This document shows, piece after piece, positions 41,327 to 52,614 of a stretch of DNA of 64,000 nt. Under the pieces are notes generated by a model. It was not told where the DNA came from. It ran no database searches and saw only the letters and a program-made list of their open reading frames with translations. Each line of letters opens with the position of its first letter. Position 1 is the first letter of the stretch. This DNA is from Glaciihabitans sp. INWT7 (GTDB taxonomy: Bacteria; Actinomycetota; Actinomycetes; Actinomycetales; Microbacteriaceae): assembly GCF_014217685.1 (NCBI RefSeq), contig NZ_CP043653.1, positions 3,264,991 to 3,328,990 of the forward strand, read 5' to 3'. The translations under genes were made by a program, and so were the position numbers.

Positions 41327-42711
41327 CTCCCCTTCCCGAACAACCGCTCAGCCCCCTCGACGGTCGCTATCGCGCGGCCGTCACCGGTCTCGGCGAACAC
41401 CTCTCCGAGGCCGGTCTCAATCGGGCGCGCGTGCATGTGGAGGTCGAGTGGCTGCTCTACCTCACCGACAACGAGATGTTCGGATCCCACCGGCTCGACG
41501 CCGAGCAGGCGCGCTCGCTGCGCGCTCTCGTCGCCGACTTCGGCCAGTCAGATATCGACGAACTCGCCACGCTCGAGGCCACAACCCGGCACGACGTCAA
41601 GGCCGTCGAGTACTACGTGCGCAAGCGCCTCACCGATCTGGGGCTCACGGATGTCGCGGAGCTGACACACTTCGCCTGCACGAGCGAGGACATCAACAAC
41701 CTCTCCTACGCGCTCACCATCCGCGCCGCTGTCACCGAGGTATGGCTGCCCAAGATCACCGGCGTGATCGACGCGTTGTACTCGAGATCCGTCGACCACC
41801 GGGCGGATGCGATGCTGGCGCACACTCACGGCCAGCCCGCGACGCCGACGACTGTCGGCAAGGAGTTCGCCGTGTTCGTCGGCCGGTTGCGTCGCATCCA
41901 GGCTCAGATCGAAGCGGTGGAGTACCTCGGCAAGTTCAGCGGAGCCACCGGCACCTTCGCCGCGCATGTCGCGGCCGACCCGGGCCGGGACTGGCCGGCG
42001 ATCTCGCGTGAATTCGTGACCTCGCTCGGGCTGGACTGGAATCCGCTCACCACCCAGATCGAGCCGCACGACTGGCAGGCGGAGCTCTACCAACGCATCA
42101 GCCACGCCAACCGTGTGCTGCACAACCTCTGCACCGATATCTGGACCTACATCTCGATGGGCTACTTCACCCAGATTCCGCAGGCTGGCGCCACCGGGTC
42201 ATCCACGATGCCGCACAAGATCAACCCGATCCGCTTCGAGAACGCCGAGGCCAACCTCGAGCTGTCGAGTGCCCTCCTCGACTCGCTCGCCGCGACCCTC
42301 GTCACTTCGCGACTGCAGCGCGACCTCACCGACTCCACCACCCAGCGCAACATCGGGGTCGCCCTCGGACACTCCGTTCTTGCACTCGACAACATCCAGC
42401 GCGGGCTCGGCGAGATCGCCGTCAACACGGCCCGGCTCGCCGAAGACCTCGATGGCAACTGGGAGGTGCTCGGAGAGGCGATCCAGACCGTGATCCGTGC
42501 GGAAGTCACGGCGGGCAGAAGCTCGATCGCCGACCCCTACGCCATGCTGAAGGAGCTCACGCGCGGACGACGCGTCGGTCAGGCGGAACTCGTGGCCTTC
42601 GTGCAGGCTCTCGACATCGGCGACGAGGCGAAAGCGCGACTGGTGGCACTGACTCCGGCCGGCTATGCCGGGCTCGCGAGCGACCTGGTCGATTACGCCG
42701 CCAAGGCCTAG
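41323..42711 (+). CDS. purB: Adenylosuccinate lyase
   Basis: 462 residues from ATG 41323. It opens PLSPLDGRYRAAVTGLGEHL and carries the fumarase/aspartase-superfamily signature GSSTMPHKINP (catalytic Ser loop), plus AHTHGQPATPTTVGKEFAVF and HFACTSEDINNLSYAL. It removes fumarate from SAICAR and adenylosuccinate in purine synthesis. It overlaps the phosphatase gene by 4 bp. Confidence 0.95.
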   Translation: MTPLPEQPLSPLDGRYRAAVTGLGEHLSEAGLNRARVHVEVEWLLYLTDNEMFGSHRLDAEQARSLRALVADFGQSDIDELATLEATTRHDVKAVEYYVRKRLTDLGLTDVAELTHFACTSEDINNLSYALTIRAAVTEVWLPKITGVIDALYSRSVDHRADAMLAHTHGQPATPTTVGKEFAVFVGRLRRIQAQIEAVEYLGKFSGATGTFAAHVAADPGRDWPAISREFVTSLGLDWNPLTTQIEPHDWQAELYQRISHANRVLHNLCTDIWTYISMGYFTQIPQAGATGSSTMPHKINPIRFENAEANLELSSALLDSLAATLVTSRLQRDLTDSTTQRNIGVALGHSVLALDNIQRGLGEIAVNTARLAEDLDGNWEVLGEAIQTVIRAEVTAGRSSIADPYAMLKELTRGRRVGQAELVAFVQALDIGDEAKARLVALTPAGYAGLASDLVDYAAKA

Positions 42712-42743
42712 CCGGCGAAACGTCTGGACCCGGAAGAGCGGGC

Positions 42744-43010
42744 CTAGTGCCCGCTGTCCGACTGGTGGTCCTGCTCGGTGAGGTCGATCTTCTCGGCGTC
42801 GTCGGGCTTCACCGCGAGAGCCAGCATCGCGATCACGACGAGTGAGACGATGAACGTGATGCCCCCGAACACGAGGGCCAGGGTCACTTCGCGGGTGCTG
42901 AACACGACGACGAAGGCGATGAAGGCCGCCACGACGGCAGCCATGACGACATACTCGAAGGGCCGGAGGCGATCGCGTCGACTCGGGCGGTTGCTGTTCT
43001 GAGCGGTCAC
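42744..43010 (-). CDS. Small two-helix membrane protein
   Basis: 88 residues: a basic N-terminus (SNRPSRRDRLRPFEYVVMAA), two membrane helices (FIAFVVVFSTREV..., FIVSLVVIAMLALAV) and an acidic tail ending DQHSDSGH-like. It overlaps the next upstream gene by 4 bp and is probably cotranscribed with it. The family is not recognised. Confidence 0.7.
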   Translation of the reverse strand: MTAQNSNRPSRRDRLRPFEYVVMAAVVAAFIAFVVVFSTREVTLALVFGGITFIVSLVVIAMLALAVKPDDAEKIDLTEQDHQSDSGH

Positions 43011-43738
43011 GCTCGGTTCTCGCTCTCTGCTTGATGCACGGATTCGATGTCAGCCGGTGCGGAGGAATCCGCGCCCCGCCGAGGTGCGACGGCCTGGGTT
43101 CCCCATTTGGCGGAAAGCCCGGCGATGACCAGGAAGACCGTGGTGATGGCCGCCCAGGCTCCGAGCGCCCCGACCGCGACGACGGATGCATCCAGCACGC
43201 GCTTCACGTGGTCGGGTCCGCTGTAGTTCTGCCGGTAGTCCGGTGGGATCAGCAGGAAGGCGAGGGCGGCGATCACGGTGAGCGCACCCACCGCGATCCA
43301 GTCACCGGATGCCACGAAACGCCGCCTCGTGCGCACCCCGCTGTACAGCTCGAGGAACCCGGTCACGGCGGCGAAGATCGTGAGCAGAAGAAAGAGGAAT
43401 CGCACCTCGCTGGCACTCGTGTGTCCGGCTCGCACCGCCAAGGCGACGATTCCCGCGAGGAGGGTGACCGCGGCCTGGGTGAGGAAGTAGGGGCGCACGC
43501 GCGCGTCGGCGAGGCGCAACCAGGCCACGACGCCGAGCACGAGCCCGGCGGCGACACCGTAGACGCCGAAGGAGGTGAGTCCGAACTGCGCCGAATGGTC
43601 GGCCGAGAAGGTGATCACGATGGCGAGCGCGGCGGCGGGAACCGCACGGGCGATCGGCATCGGCCAGTAGGCGGCTCGCTGCGCTGCGTCCGCACCCGAA
43701 ACGGCCGGACGGGAGTCTGGGGAGGGGGTGAGTGCCAC
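43007..43738 (-). CDS. Membrane protein, seven or eight helices, unknown function
   Basis: 243 residues from GTG 43738, chosen because AGAGAGG lies 6 bases upstream; the longer reading to 44293 runs through dnaB. Helices include LTSFGVYGVAAGLVLGVVAW, AAVTLLAGIVALAVRAGH and LGAWAAITTVFLVIAGLSAK. The tail is acidic and hydrophilic. The layout is like conserved hypothetical acyl-CoA-synthase-linked or DUF308-like membrane proteins, but no family is assigned. It is followed by the two-helix protein (ATGA). Confidence 0.72.
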   Translation of the reverse strand: MALTPSPDSRPAVSGADAAQRAAYWPMPIARAVPAAALAIVITFSADHSAQFGLTSFGVYGVAAGLVLGVVAWLRLADARVRPYFLTQAAVTLLAGIVALAVRAGHTSASEVRFLFLLLTIFAAVTGFLELYSGVRTRRRFVASGDWIAVGALTVIAALAFLLIPPDYRQNYSGPDHVKRVLDASVVAVGALGAWAAITTVFLVIAGLSAKWGTQAVAPRRGADSSAPADIESVHQAESENRA

Positions 43739-43872
43739 GACCAACCCTCTCTTCACTGCCCTATCGCGTGCGACGACAGCCGCCCGGTGGACGACCGAGC
43801 ACAGTTTACGCTTCGCTGCCCGTGAGCATCCCCGGGTGCGACCCGGGGGCACGGACCCGCGCTCGCAGCTGG

Positions 43873-45276
<1,404 letters not shown>

Positions 45277-45458
45277 GGCTCGCCGACTCTCTCTTCGTGC
45301 GTTTGGATGGTGCCGTTGTGCCGCTTGCAGTTCTACCGAAAGCTCCCGACATCCACCCCCGCCAGTCGCAAGCGACCCGATCTGGCGGGAGGCACTGCTA
45401 CACACTAGGGATGCCTCGCATGCTCAGCAAGCCCGCATCGGACCACGCAAGTCCAGCC

Positions 45459-45467
45459 TGTGGATAA
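45459..45467 (-). promoter_or_regulatory. Perfect DnaA-box sequence upstream of dnaB
   Basis: TGTGGATAA is the reverse complement of TTATCCACA. A second near-box TGTGTATAA lies at 45526-45534. In GC-rich DNA a chance match in an intergenic region is unlikely but possible. Confidence 0.55.
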
Positions 45468-45702
45468 AAGTGTTAGTAGATCGCGCGAAACGCCGCGAGT
45501 CGTGTGAACAACCTGTGCACTTATCTGTGTATAACTATGAGTTTTTGAATTAAAACAGCCCTTTGAACAGGTGTTTCAATGAATTCCACGGATGTGTAGA
45601 AACATGTCTAGAGTGAGGGTTGAGGGTTGGGGCCCGCAGCTGAGGGGTTGTGTACAAAGGGCTGGTCAGCGCGGTGAATCCGTCAACGAATTGACACGCA
45701 AA

Positions 45703-45742
45703 GAGGGGGTAGCAGGCGGCCAAAGCCTCCTGCTACCCCCTC
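45703..45742 (-). terminator. Terminator of the rpsF-ssb-rpsR-rplI operon
   Basis: GAGGGGGTAGCAGG (45703-45716) pairs perfectly with CCTGCTACCCCCTC (45729-45742); the loop is 12 bases. It starts 21 bp past the rplI stop on the minus strand. No long T-run. Confidence 0.75.
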
Positions 45743-45762
45743 TCGGAGAAGCGTTACTTCTG

Positions 45763-46215
45763 TTACTTCGCGGCGACGACCGTGAGCGTGATCGTGGCGA
45801 CGAGGTCATCACGAAGACGCACGGTGGCCTCGTGCTGGCCGGTGGCTTTGATCGGAGACGAGATCTCGATCTTGCGCTTGTCGACGGCACCGAGTCCGGC
45901 TGCGGCGACGGCTTCGGCGACATCCGTCGTCTTGACCGAACCGAACAGGCGTCCACCCTCGCCGGCCTTGACGGTCAGCTTGACGGTGGTGGCCTCGAGC
46001 TTCGCCTTGAGGTCCTGCGCCTCTTCGATGGTGGCGTGCTCGCGTGCGACGCGAGCGGCCTTGATCGATTCGACCTGCTTCTCCCCGCCCCGGGTCCACG
46101 CGACAGCGAAGCCCTGGGGGATGAGGAAGTTGCGGCCGTAACCGGTCTTGACGTCGACGACGTCTCCGGGGGCACCGAGGCCGGTGACCTCGTGCGTGAG
46201 AATCAATTTAGACAT
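45763..46215 (-). CDS. rplI: 50S ribosomal protein L9
   Basis: 150 residues. N-terminal domain [20 protein letters not shown] and [19 protein letters not shown], a long connecting helix, and a C-terminal domain ending [11 protein letters not shown]. Standard L9 length. It follows rpsR after 11 bp and ends the operon. Confidence 0.96.
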   Translation of the reverse strand: MSKLILTHEVTGLGAPGDVVDVKTGYGRNFLIPQGFAVAWTRGGEKQVESIKAARVAREHATIEEAQDLKAKLEATTVKLTVKAGEGGRLFGSVKTTDVAEAVAAAGLGAVDKRKIEISSPIKATGQHEATVRLRDDLVATITLTVVAAK

Positions 46216-46226
46216 TTCCGTTGCTC

Positions 46227-46490
46227 CTAACGGCCTGAGCCGGCGTAGGGGAGCAGTGCCATCTCGCGTGCGTTCTTGACCGCACGGGCGATGAGGCGCT
46301 GTTCCTGCACGGAGACACCGGTGATACGACGGGCGCGGATCTTTCCACGCTCCGAGATGAACTTGCGGAGGGTTGCGATGTCCTTGTAGTCGATGACACC
46401 GACGCGAATGGACTTCGCCGGAGCGGCGTTCTTGCCGCCCTTGAGTGTGCGGAGGGGCTTGCGGCGATCGCCGCTGCTCTTTCCAGCCAT
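46227..46490 (-). CDS. rpsR: 30S ribosomal protein S18
   Basis: 87 residues. Signature [40 protein letters not shown] and the end LLPYAGSGR. No cysteine in the N-terminal part, so the zinc-free type. Partner of S6, encoded two genes upstream; ssb lies between, as in most bacteria. Confidence 0.96.
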   Translation of the reverse strand: MAGKSSGDRRKPLRTLKGGKNAAPAKSIRVGVIDYKDIATLRKFISERGKIRARRITGVSVQEQRLIARAVKNAREMALLPYAGSGR

Positions 46491-46564
46491 GGTTTCCTGC
46501 TTTCAGTAAGTGTTGGTCGAGCCGGCCGCTTCAGCGACGCCGTCGAGACCGTGAATGGTGAGAC

Positions 46565-47086
46565 CTAGAAGGGGGTCTCGTCGTTGTAGCTGCCCGGCGT
46601 GTTCCAGACGTCTCCGCCTGCAGCGTTCGCCGATGACGCCGAGGCCGGAGCGGAAGCCGCCCACGGCTCGTTGGCGCCCTGGCTGACCCGAGGTGCACCG
46701 CCATTGCCGCCGCCGCCCTCACGGGAGGTGCGGGTGACCTGTGCGGTCGCATAGCGGAGGCTCGGACCGATCTCGTCGATCTCCAGCTCGATACTGGTGC
46801 GCTTCTCGCCCTCTTTGGTCTCGTAGGAGCGCTGCTTGAGCCGGCCGATCGCGATGACGCGGGAACCCTTGGTGAGGGATCCGGCCACCTGCTCGGCATA
46901 CTCGCGCCAGACGCTCGCACGAAGGAAGAGTGCTTCGCCGTCTTTCCACTCGTTGCTGCCCCGATCAAGGGTGCGCGGAGTGGATGCGATGGTGAAGTTG
47001 GCAACCGCCAACCCGTTCTGCGTGTAGCGCAGCTCCGGGTCGCTCGTGAGGTTGCCCACCACGGTGATTACGGTTTCGCCGGCCAT
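46565..47086 (-). CDS. ssb: Single-stranded DNA-binding protein SSB
   Basis: 173 residues. OB fold with [20 protein letters not shown] and [20 protein letters not shown] Gly/Ala-rich disordered tail follows, and the protein ends in the acidic tip SYNDETPF, which docks partner proteins. It protects single-stranded DNA at the fork. It lies between rpsF and rpsR. Confidence 0.95.
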   Translation of the reverse strand: MAGETVITVVGNLTSDPELRYTQNGLAVANFTIASTPRTLDRGSNEWKDGEALFLRASVWREYAEQVAGSLTKGSRVIAIGRLKQRSYETKEGEKRTSIELEIDEIGPSLRYATAQVTRTSREGGGGNGGAPRVSQGANEPWAASAPASASSANAAGGDVWNTPGSYNDETPF

Positions 47087-47089
47087 TGG

Positions 47090-47575
47090 CTACTCCGCGC
47101 TCGCGGACTCGGCTGCGGGAGCGTCGGCTGCAGCCGGAGCGGCAGGCGTTGCGCTCGTCGCGGGAGCGGATGCGACATCCGCCGCCTTCGTCGCGGTTCC
47201 TGCGGCGGCTCCAGCCTTCGCGGGGGCGGCTGCCTTGCGGGCGGCCTTCTCTGCGGAGAGCTTTGCTGCCTCGGCGACCTGAGCGATTGCCTCCTCGGCG
47301 CGGAGCACCTTGGTACGCATGACCGCTTCGCTGAGCTTCAGCTGGCGGTCGAGCTCGACGGTAGCGTCGGGGTTCGCGGTGAGGGCGACGACGGCATAGA
47401 TGCCTTCGGTCTTCTTGTTGATCTCGTACGCCAGGCGACGACGTCCCCAGACGTCGACCTTGTCGATCGAACCACCGTCATTGCGGATGACGTTGAGGAA
47501 CTTATCGAGGCTCGGAGCCACGGTGCGCTCATCGATCTCTGGATCGAGAATTACCATTAGTTCGTACTGATGCAT
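47090..47575 (-). CDS. rpsF: 30S ribosomal protein S6 with Ala-rich C-terminal extension
   Basis: 161 residues. The S6 core [20 protein letters not shown] to [20 protein letters not shown] covers about 95 residues. The last 55-60 are Ala/Lys/Pro/Thr-rich ([20 protein letters not shown]) and likely disordered, an extension seen in other Microbacteriaceae. A near-perfect AAGGAGGT ribosome site precedes the ATG. It heads the rpsF-ssb-rpsR-rplI operon. Confidence 0.94.
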   Translation of the reverse strand: MHQYELMVILDPEIDERTVAPSLDKFLNVIRNDGGSIDKVDVWGRRRLAYEINKKTEGIYAVVALTANPDATVELDRQLKLSEAVMRTKVLRAEEAIAQVAEAAKLSAEKAARKAAAPAKAGAAAGTATKAADVASAPATSATPAAPAAADAPAAESASAE

Positions 47576-47721
47576 AACTAACCCACCTCCTTTGGACTAG
47601 AACGGCCACAGACGATCTGTGACAGGAGGGTTTTGGCATCGTTGTCCGAATGCGAAATGCTCGCAGACAACCTGCCTAGTGTAGTCAGTCGAATCACTAT
47701 CTATCAAGGAGCTCTGCACGC

Positions 47722-48792
47722 ATGTCCCTGAAAGTTGCCATCGCCGGTGTCGGAAACTGCGCCAACTCCCTCATCCAGGGCGTCACGTTCTATGCGGACG
47801 CGGATGAGACCCAGGTCGTCCCTGGCCTCATGCACACGCGCTTCGGCGGCTATGCGATAGGCGACATCACCTTCGTCGCGGCCTTCGACGTGGATGCCGC
47901 GAAGGTGGGCCTCGACATGGCGGACGCGATGTGGGCGAGCCAGAACAACACGCTTCGCTTTGCCGAGGTCGCGAACACCGGCGTGCTCGTGCAGCGCGGA
48001 CCCACCCTCGACGGTCTCGGGGAGTATTACCGCGAACTGGTCGAGGAGTCTTCCGCTCCCGCGGTCGATGTCGCGCAGGCCCTGCGCGACTCCGGTGCCG
48101 AGGTGCTGGTCTGCTACCTGCCGGTCGGATCTGAGGAGGGCGCCAAGTTCTACGCCCAGGCCGCGCTGGATGCCGGTGTCGCCTTTGTCAACGCGTTGCC
48201 CGTGTTCATCGCGAGCGATCCGGTATGGGCGCAGAAGTTCGTGGACGCCGGCGTGCCGATCGTCGGCGACGACATCAAGAGCCAGCTCGGCGCGACGATC
48301 ACCCACCGCGTGCTCGCCCGGTTATTCGAAGAGCGGGGCCTCGTGCTCGACCGCACCTATCAGCTCAACGTCGGCGGCAACATGGACTTCAAGAACATGC
48401 TCGAACGCCGGCGACTCGAGTCGAAGAAGATCTCGAAGACCCAGTCGGTCACCAGCAACATCGAGGCACAGCTCAACTCCCGTGACGTGCACATCGGCCC
48501 GAGCGACCACATCCCGTGGCTCGATGACCGCAAGCTCGCCTTTGTGCGCCTCGAGGGCCATGGTTTCGGAAATGCCCCCACCTCTCTCGAATACAAGCTG
48601 GAGGTGTGGGACTCGCCCAACTCCGCCGGGGTCGTGATCGACGCCATCCGCGCCGCGAAGATCGCGCTGGATGCCGGGCTGGGCGGCCCGGTCGAGGCGG
48701 CATCCGCCTACTTCATGAAGAGCCCGGCGAAGCAGTACGCCGACCCGGTGGCGCGCGAGCTGCTCGAGCAGTTCATCCGCGACCACGCCTGA
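47722..48792 (+). CDS. ino1: Inositol-3-phosphate synthase (Ino1)
   Basis: 356 residues. NAD-binding opening [38 protein letters not shown], and the catalytic region [19 protein letters not shown] and [20 protein letters not shown]. It makes inositol 3-phosphate from glucose 6-phosphate for mycothiol and phosphatidylinositol. Actinobacterial type. Divergent from rpsF across a 146-bp spacer. Confidence 0.93.
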   Translation: MSLKVAIAGVGNCANSLIQGVTFYADADETQVVPGLMHTRFGGYAIGDITFVAAFDVDAAKVGLDMADAMWASQNNTLRFAEVANTGVLVQRGPTLDGLGEYYRELVEESSAPAVDVAQALRDSGAEVLVCYLPVGSEEGAKFYAQAALDAGVAFVNALPVFIASDPVWAQKFVDAGVPIVGDDIKSQLGATITHRVLARLFEERGLVLDRTYQLNVGGNMDFKNMLERRRLESKKISKTQSVTSNIEAQLNSRDVHIGPSDHIPWLDDRKLAFVRLEGHGFGNAPTSLEYKLEVWDSPNSAGVVIDAIRAAKIALDAGLGGPVEAASAYFMKSPAKQYADPVARELLEQFIRDHA

Positions 48793-48834
48793 GGAAAGCA
48801 CGCCGGAGGGAAAAGGGACGGGGATCCCGGCGGT

Positions 48835-50262
48835 TCAGGGGCGGGCGCTCCACCAGGCGAGCAGGCGTTGCGTCGCCACGTCCGCTCCGAGGCTGCCCTC
48901 CTCGAGCCGCAGTTCGAGCAGGAAGCGGTAGGCCTCGCCGACCTCGCGGCCGGGCGTGAGCCCCAGGATGTCCATGATCTGCTCGCCGTCGAGGTCCGGG
49001 CGCATGGCCGCGAGCTCCTCCTCCTCCCCGAGCACCGCGATCCGCTGCTCGAGATCGTCGTAGGCGAACGAGAGGTGGTCGGACTTGCGCCGGTTTCGCG
49101 TCGTGACGTCGGCGCGGGTCAGCATGTGGAGCCGTTCCAGCAGCGGACCGGCGTCGCGAACATACCGCCGCACCGCCGAATCGCTCCAGGCTCCCTCGGT
49201 ATAGCCGAAGAACCTCAGGTGCAACTCGATGAGCCTGGAGACCGCGGTGATCGTGTCGTTGTCGTAGCGCAGCTCTTTGAGGCGTTTCTTGGCGAGCTTG
49301 GCCCCGACGACGTCGTGGTGGTGGAAGGTGACGACACCGTCGCCCTCCGTTCGTTTGGTCGCCGGTTTTCCGATGTCGTGGAGCAGCGCCGCGAGACGGA
49401 GAACGAGGTCGGGCTCGCTTCCCGGATGCCGTGCCTCCTCGAGCTCGATCGCCTGGTCGAGCACGGTGAGGCTGTGCTCGTAGACGTCCTTGTGATGGAA
49501 GTGCTCGTCGATCTGGAGCTTGAGGGCGGGAAGCTCGGGCAACACGAGGGCCGCGATACCGGAATCGACCAGCAGCTGCAGGCCCGGCCGGGGATTGTGC
49601 GAGCGCAGCAGCTTGCCGAGCTCGTCGCTCACCCGTTCCACCGAGATCATCTTGATGCGGTCCACAAGCGCGTAGAGAGCGCGCGCGGTCGGCTCCGCCA
49701 CGGTGAAGCCGAGCTGAGAGGTGAACCGCGCGGCTCGCATCATCCGCAGCGGATCGTCACCGAAGGAATCCTCGGGGGCGCCCGGAGTGGTGAGACGTTT
49801 CGCGACCAGGTCTTCGAGCCCGCCGGAGGGATCCACGAGCACACGCTCGGGCAGCCGCAGCGCCATCGCGTTGACGGTGAAGTCGCGCCGCACGAGGTCG
49901 GCCTCGAGGGTGTCGCCGAACTCGACCTTCGGTTTGCGGGTCTCACGGTCATAGGCGTCGGAACGGTAGGTCGTGATCTCCACCGTATGACCGTCGATCC
50001 GGGCTCCGATGGTGCCGAAGGCGCGTCCGATGTCCCAGTGGGCATCCGAGATCGGCTTCACGATCGCGAGGATGTCGTCCGGGCGCGCATCGGTGGTGAA
50101 GTCGAGGTCGGTGAGTGCGCGGTCGAGGAACGCGTCGCGCACCGGTCCACCGACCAGGGCGAGCTCGAATCCCTCGGCGGCGAAGGCCGCCGATAGCCGG
50201 GAGATATGAGGAGTGGACGCGAGGTCCGACAGTCGCTGAATTGCCGAAGCGACGCTCTCCAT
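48835..50262 (-). CDS. cca: CCA tRNA nucleotidyltransferase
   Basis: 475 residues from ATG 50262; the frame upstream to 51039 is a shadow of the DUF6049 gene. Nucleotidyltransferase motif LALVGGPVRDAFLDRALTDL, then DFTTDARPDDI, the RRDFTVNAMALRLP motif, and an HD region (RLAALLHDIGKPATKR). It adds or repairs the CCA end of tRNA. The HD domain suggests extra phosphohydrolase activity. Confidence 0.93.
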   Translation of the reverse strand: MESVASAIQRLSDLASTPHISRLSAAFAAEGFELALVGGPVRDAFLDRALTDLDFTTDARPDDILAIVKPISDAHWDIGRAFGTIGARIDGHTVEITTYRSDAYDRETRKPKVEFGDTLEADLVRRDFTVNAMALRLPERVLVDPSGGLEDLVAKRLTTPGAPEDSFGDDPLRMMRAARFTSQLGFTVAEPTARALYALVDRIKMISVERVSDELGKLLRSHNPRPGLQLLVDSGIAALVLPELPALKLQIDEHFHHKDVYEHSLTVLDQAIELEEARHPGSEPDLVLRLAALLHDIGKPATKRTEGDGVVTFHHHDVVGAKLAKKRLKELRYDNDTITAVSRLIELHLRFFGYTEGAWSDSAVRRYVRDAGPLLERLHMLTRADVTTRNRRKSDHLSFAYDDLEQRIAVLGEEEELAAMRPDLDGEQIMDILGLTPGREVGEAYRFLLELRLEEGSLGADVATQRLLAWWSARP

Positions 50263-50385
50263 GCCCCCCAGACTACCGGCGACGACGCTCGCGCACCGCG
50301 GTCGCACTTCAGCCCCCACCAAGAGTCGAGACCCTAGAATCACTGGAGGACGGCCGGGGCACTGGCCCAGCCGTTCCCCTTCGCT

Positions 50386-52614
50386 ATGAGACTCTTCACA
50401 TCCCTGTTTGCGGTGGCTCTCGCCATTGGCGCCGTCATCGCGCCCGTCGGCGCACCCGCCATCGCCGTCGCCGCGACCCCGGCGGCAGTGCAGGCCGCGG
50501 ATGATGTGAAGCCGGTGCTCACCTTCGCGCCGGCTGCGAACGGGTCTCTCGGCCCGGGGCAGGATCTGGTGATCAGCGGCACTGTTGCCAATCCCACCGC
50601 GAAGGCCATTCCGGCCGGTACCGCCAGCGTCGTGCTCAATAGATCGGCGGTGCGTTTGCGTGCCGACCTGGCGGGCTGGCTCGCGCCGGCGTCCACCTCT
50701 GCCGACGATTCCCTCGGCACCGAGGTACTCTCCGCCCCCACACCAGAAGTGCCGGCCGGACGCACCGTGCCGATGCAATTCACCGTGCCAGCCGCATCCA
50801 TCGATTTCGGCTCCCAAGCCTCCGTCTGGGGATCTCGCACCCTCGCCGTCCGGATCTCCGGGGGTGGATCGGAGGTCGGACAGGCCCGCAGCAGCATCGT
50901 CTGGAACCCGGGAACTGGCGTGCAGCCGACCAGGCTCGGCCTGGTGCTGCCTCTCACCGTGCCGCAGAGTGCCGATGGCCTCATCCCCACCGACCTGCTG
51001 GCCGGATACACCTCGGACGGTGGTGTGCTCACCCGGCAACTCGACGCGGTCTTCGACCAGCCCGGGATCGCTATCGGTATCGACCCGCGCATCCTCGCTT
51101 CCATCCGAATCCTCGGCAACTCCACCCCGCCCTCCGCGGAAGCCTGGCTGCAGCGCCTCGAATCCGCGACAAACGACACCTTTCCTCTGAGCTATGCCGA
51201 CTCCGATCTGGCCGCGGCAAGCCAGGCGAAGGCGACTCGCCTTCTCGTTCCGACCAGCTTTCCGGTGGACGCGACACAGTTTCCGGGCATCCCCAGCTCC
51301 ACGCCGACGACCAGTCCGACCACCAGCCCGAACCCGGCTCCGACCGCACCCACCACCGGGGGAACCGCCGATGTGCTGCCCGACCTGGTGTCACTGCAGG
51401 CCTTCGATTACAGCCTTCCGGCGGTGGCCTGGCCGGCGAGCGGGAGCGTCGTCGAAGCGGACCTCGACGGCTTCGAGACCGGAGGGCTCACGACGACGAT
51501 CCTCGGTTCCGGCAATGTCGGTTACGGTGATCTCGACTACACTCCGAGCTCCGCCGCCCTTGTCGGCAAGCACCAGACCCTTGTGACGGACGACGGTCTC
51601 TCGGCCTATCTCGATGCGGCCGCCGAGGCGCCCACCCCTGCGCTCTGGTCGAAGGCGATGTCAGACCTGTCGAGCGCGATCGCCGTCATCTCACTCGAGC
51701 GGCCCGCGGCAGCGCGCACCCTCCTCGCGACCTTCGATCGCTCGCGGCCCGGGGCGGATGTGCGTCTCACGCAGACCCTCACGGCACTCGCCGCGCTCCC
51801 GTGGGCCGCCCCCGCGTCGCTCTCCGAGGTCGATTCCGCCTTCGCGAGCGGTTCCGCCGTGCTGCCGGCCACCGCGACGCTCGTGGCGAGACCGGAGTCC
51901 GCCGACCGGATCGCCACCGTGACCACGCTGCTCGCCTCTGAGGCCGCAGCGGGAAGCTTCGCCTCGGTGCTCAACGACCCCACCCAGATCACCGGTGAGC
52001 GCCGACTGAGCCTGCTCGCACTACTCTCGAACTCCTGGACCGGAGATGATGCCTGGGCGGCGGAGACGAAGAAGTACCTCGCCAAGTCGGATCGCTTCGT
52101 CACGAAGTCGGTCACTATCGCGCGAAGCAGCGCGACGGTCTTCACCTCGCGAAACAGCCCGCTGCCGATAACGGTGACGAACGATCTCCCCTGGCCGGTC
52201 ACCGTCTACGTGACGGTGCGATCGCCGTCGAACATCATCACCATCGATAACGACAGGGTCGAGCTCGTCGTCGAGGCGCAGTCGCAGGCGAAGACCACGG
52301 TCCCGGTCACCTCGAATGCCAACGGACCGGTCACGCTCACGGTCTCCCTGACGAGCGCCACCAACGTACAGATCACTGCCCCCGCAGCCATCGACGTCGA
52401 CGTGCAGGCCCAGTGGGAGACCGCCTTCACGGCCGTTGTTGCCGCGCTCGTCATCGGCGTGTTCGGATTCGGCATCTACCGCACCATCGCCAAGCGCCGG
52501 AAGGCGAAGCGGGCCAAGGATGCTCCGGCCGACGCTGATCCCACCGACAAGAAGCCCACCGACGAGAAGCCCACCGACGAGAAGCCCACCGACGAGACCA
52601 CGACCACCCCATGA
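50386..52614 (+). CDS. DUF6049-family large secreted/membrane protein
   Basis: 742 residues. A signal peptide (FTSLFAVALAIGAVIAPVGA) leads to a long Ala/Thr/Ser-rich extracytoplasmic region. A Pro/Thr-rich linker sits around residue 310 (TPTTSPTTSPNPAPTAPTTG). One membrane helix near the C-terminus (FTAVVAALVIGVFGFGIYR) and a basic tail with four near-identical PTDEK units follow. The family is conserved next to murJ in actinobacteria, and a cell-envelope role is inferred. The murJ start overlaps its stop by 4 bp. Confidence 0.83.
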   Translation: MRLFTSLFAVALAIGAVIAPVGAPAIAVAATPAAVQAADDVKPVLTFAPAANGSLGPGQDLVISGTVANPTAKAIPAGTASVVLNRSAVRLRADLAGWLAPASTSADDSLGTEVLSAPTPEVPAGRTVPMQFTVPAASIDFGSQASVWGSRTLAVRISGGGSEVGQARSSIVWNPGTGVQPTRLGLVLPLTVPQSADGLIPTDLLAGYTSDGGVLTRQLDAVFDQPGIAIGIDPRILASIRILGNSTPPSAEAWLQRLESATNDTFPLSYADSDLAAASQAKATRLLVPTSFPVDATQFPGIPSSTPTTSPTTSPNPAPTAPTTGGTADVLPDLVSLQAFDYSLPAVAWPASGSVVEADLDGFETGGLTTTILGSGNVGYGDLDYTPSSAALVGKHQTLVTDDGLSAYLDAAAEAPTPALWSKAMSDLSSAIAVISLERPAAARTLLATFDRSRPGADVRLTQTLTALAALPWAAPASLSEVDSAFASGSAVLPATATLVARPESADRIATVTTLLASEAAAGSFASVLNDPTQITGERRLSLLALLSNSWTGDDAWAAETKKYLAKSDRFVTKSVTIARSSATVFTSRNSPLPITVTNDLPWPVTVYVTVRSPSNIITIDNDRVELVVEAQSQAKTTVPVTSNANGPVTLTVSLTSATNVQITAPAAIDVDVQAQWETAFTAVVAALVIGVFGFGIYRTIAKRRKAKRAKDAPADADPTDKKPTDEKPTDEKPTDETTTTP
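52540..52599. repeat. 15-bp tandem repeat at the end of the DUF6049 gene
   Basis: Four units of CCCACCGACGAGAAG type (52540-52554, 52555-52569, 52570-52584, 52585-52599), the outer two with small changes. In frame; each encodes PTDEK or a variant. Confidence 0.93.

Larger units (their letters stand above)
45277..45762. other. Control region between rplI and dnaB with DnaA-box-like sites
   Basis: No gene is supported in these 486 bp. Seen: TGTGGATAA (45459-45467, perfect DnaA box on the minus strand as TTATCCACA), TGTGTATAA (45526-45534, one mismatch), an A/T-rich core (about 45536-45560, TTTTTGAATTAAAAC), a partial inverted repeat AAACAGCC/GGTGTTT, and at the right end the rplI terminator. 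dnaB is transcribed leftwards from here. Confidence 0.6.
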
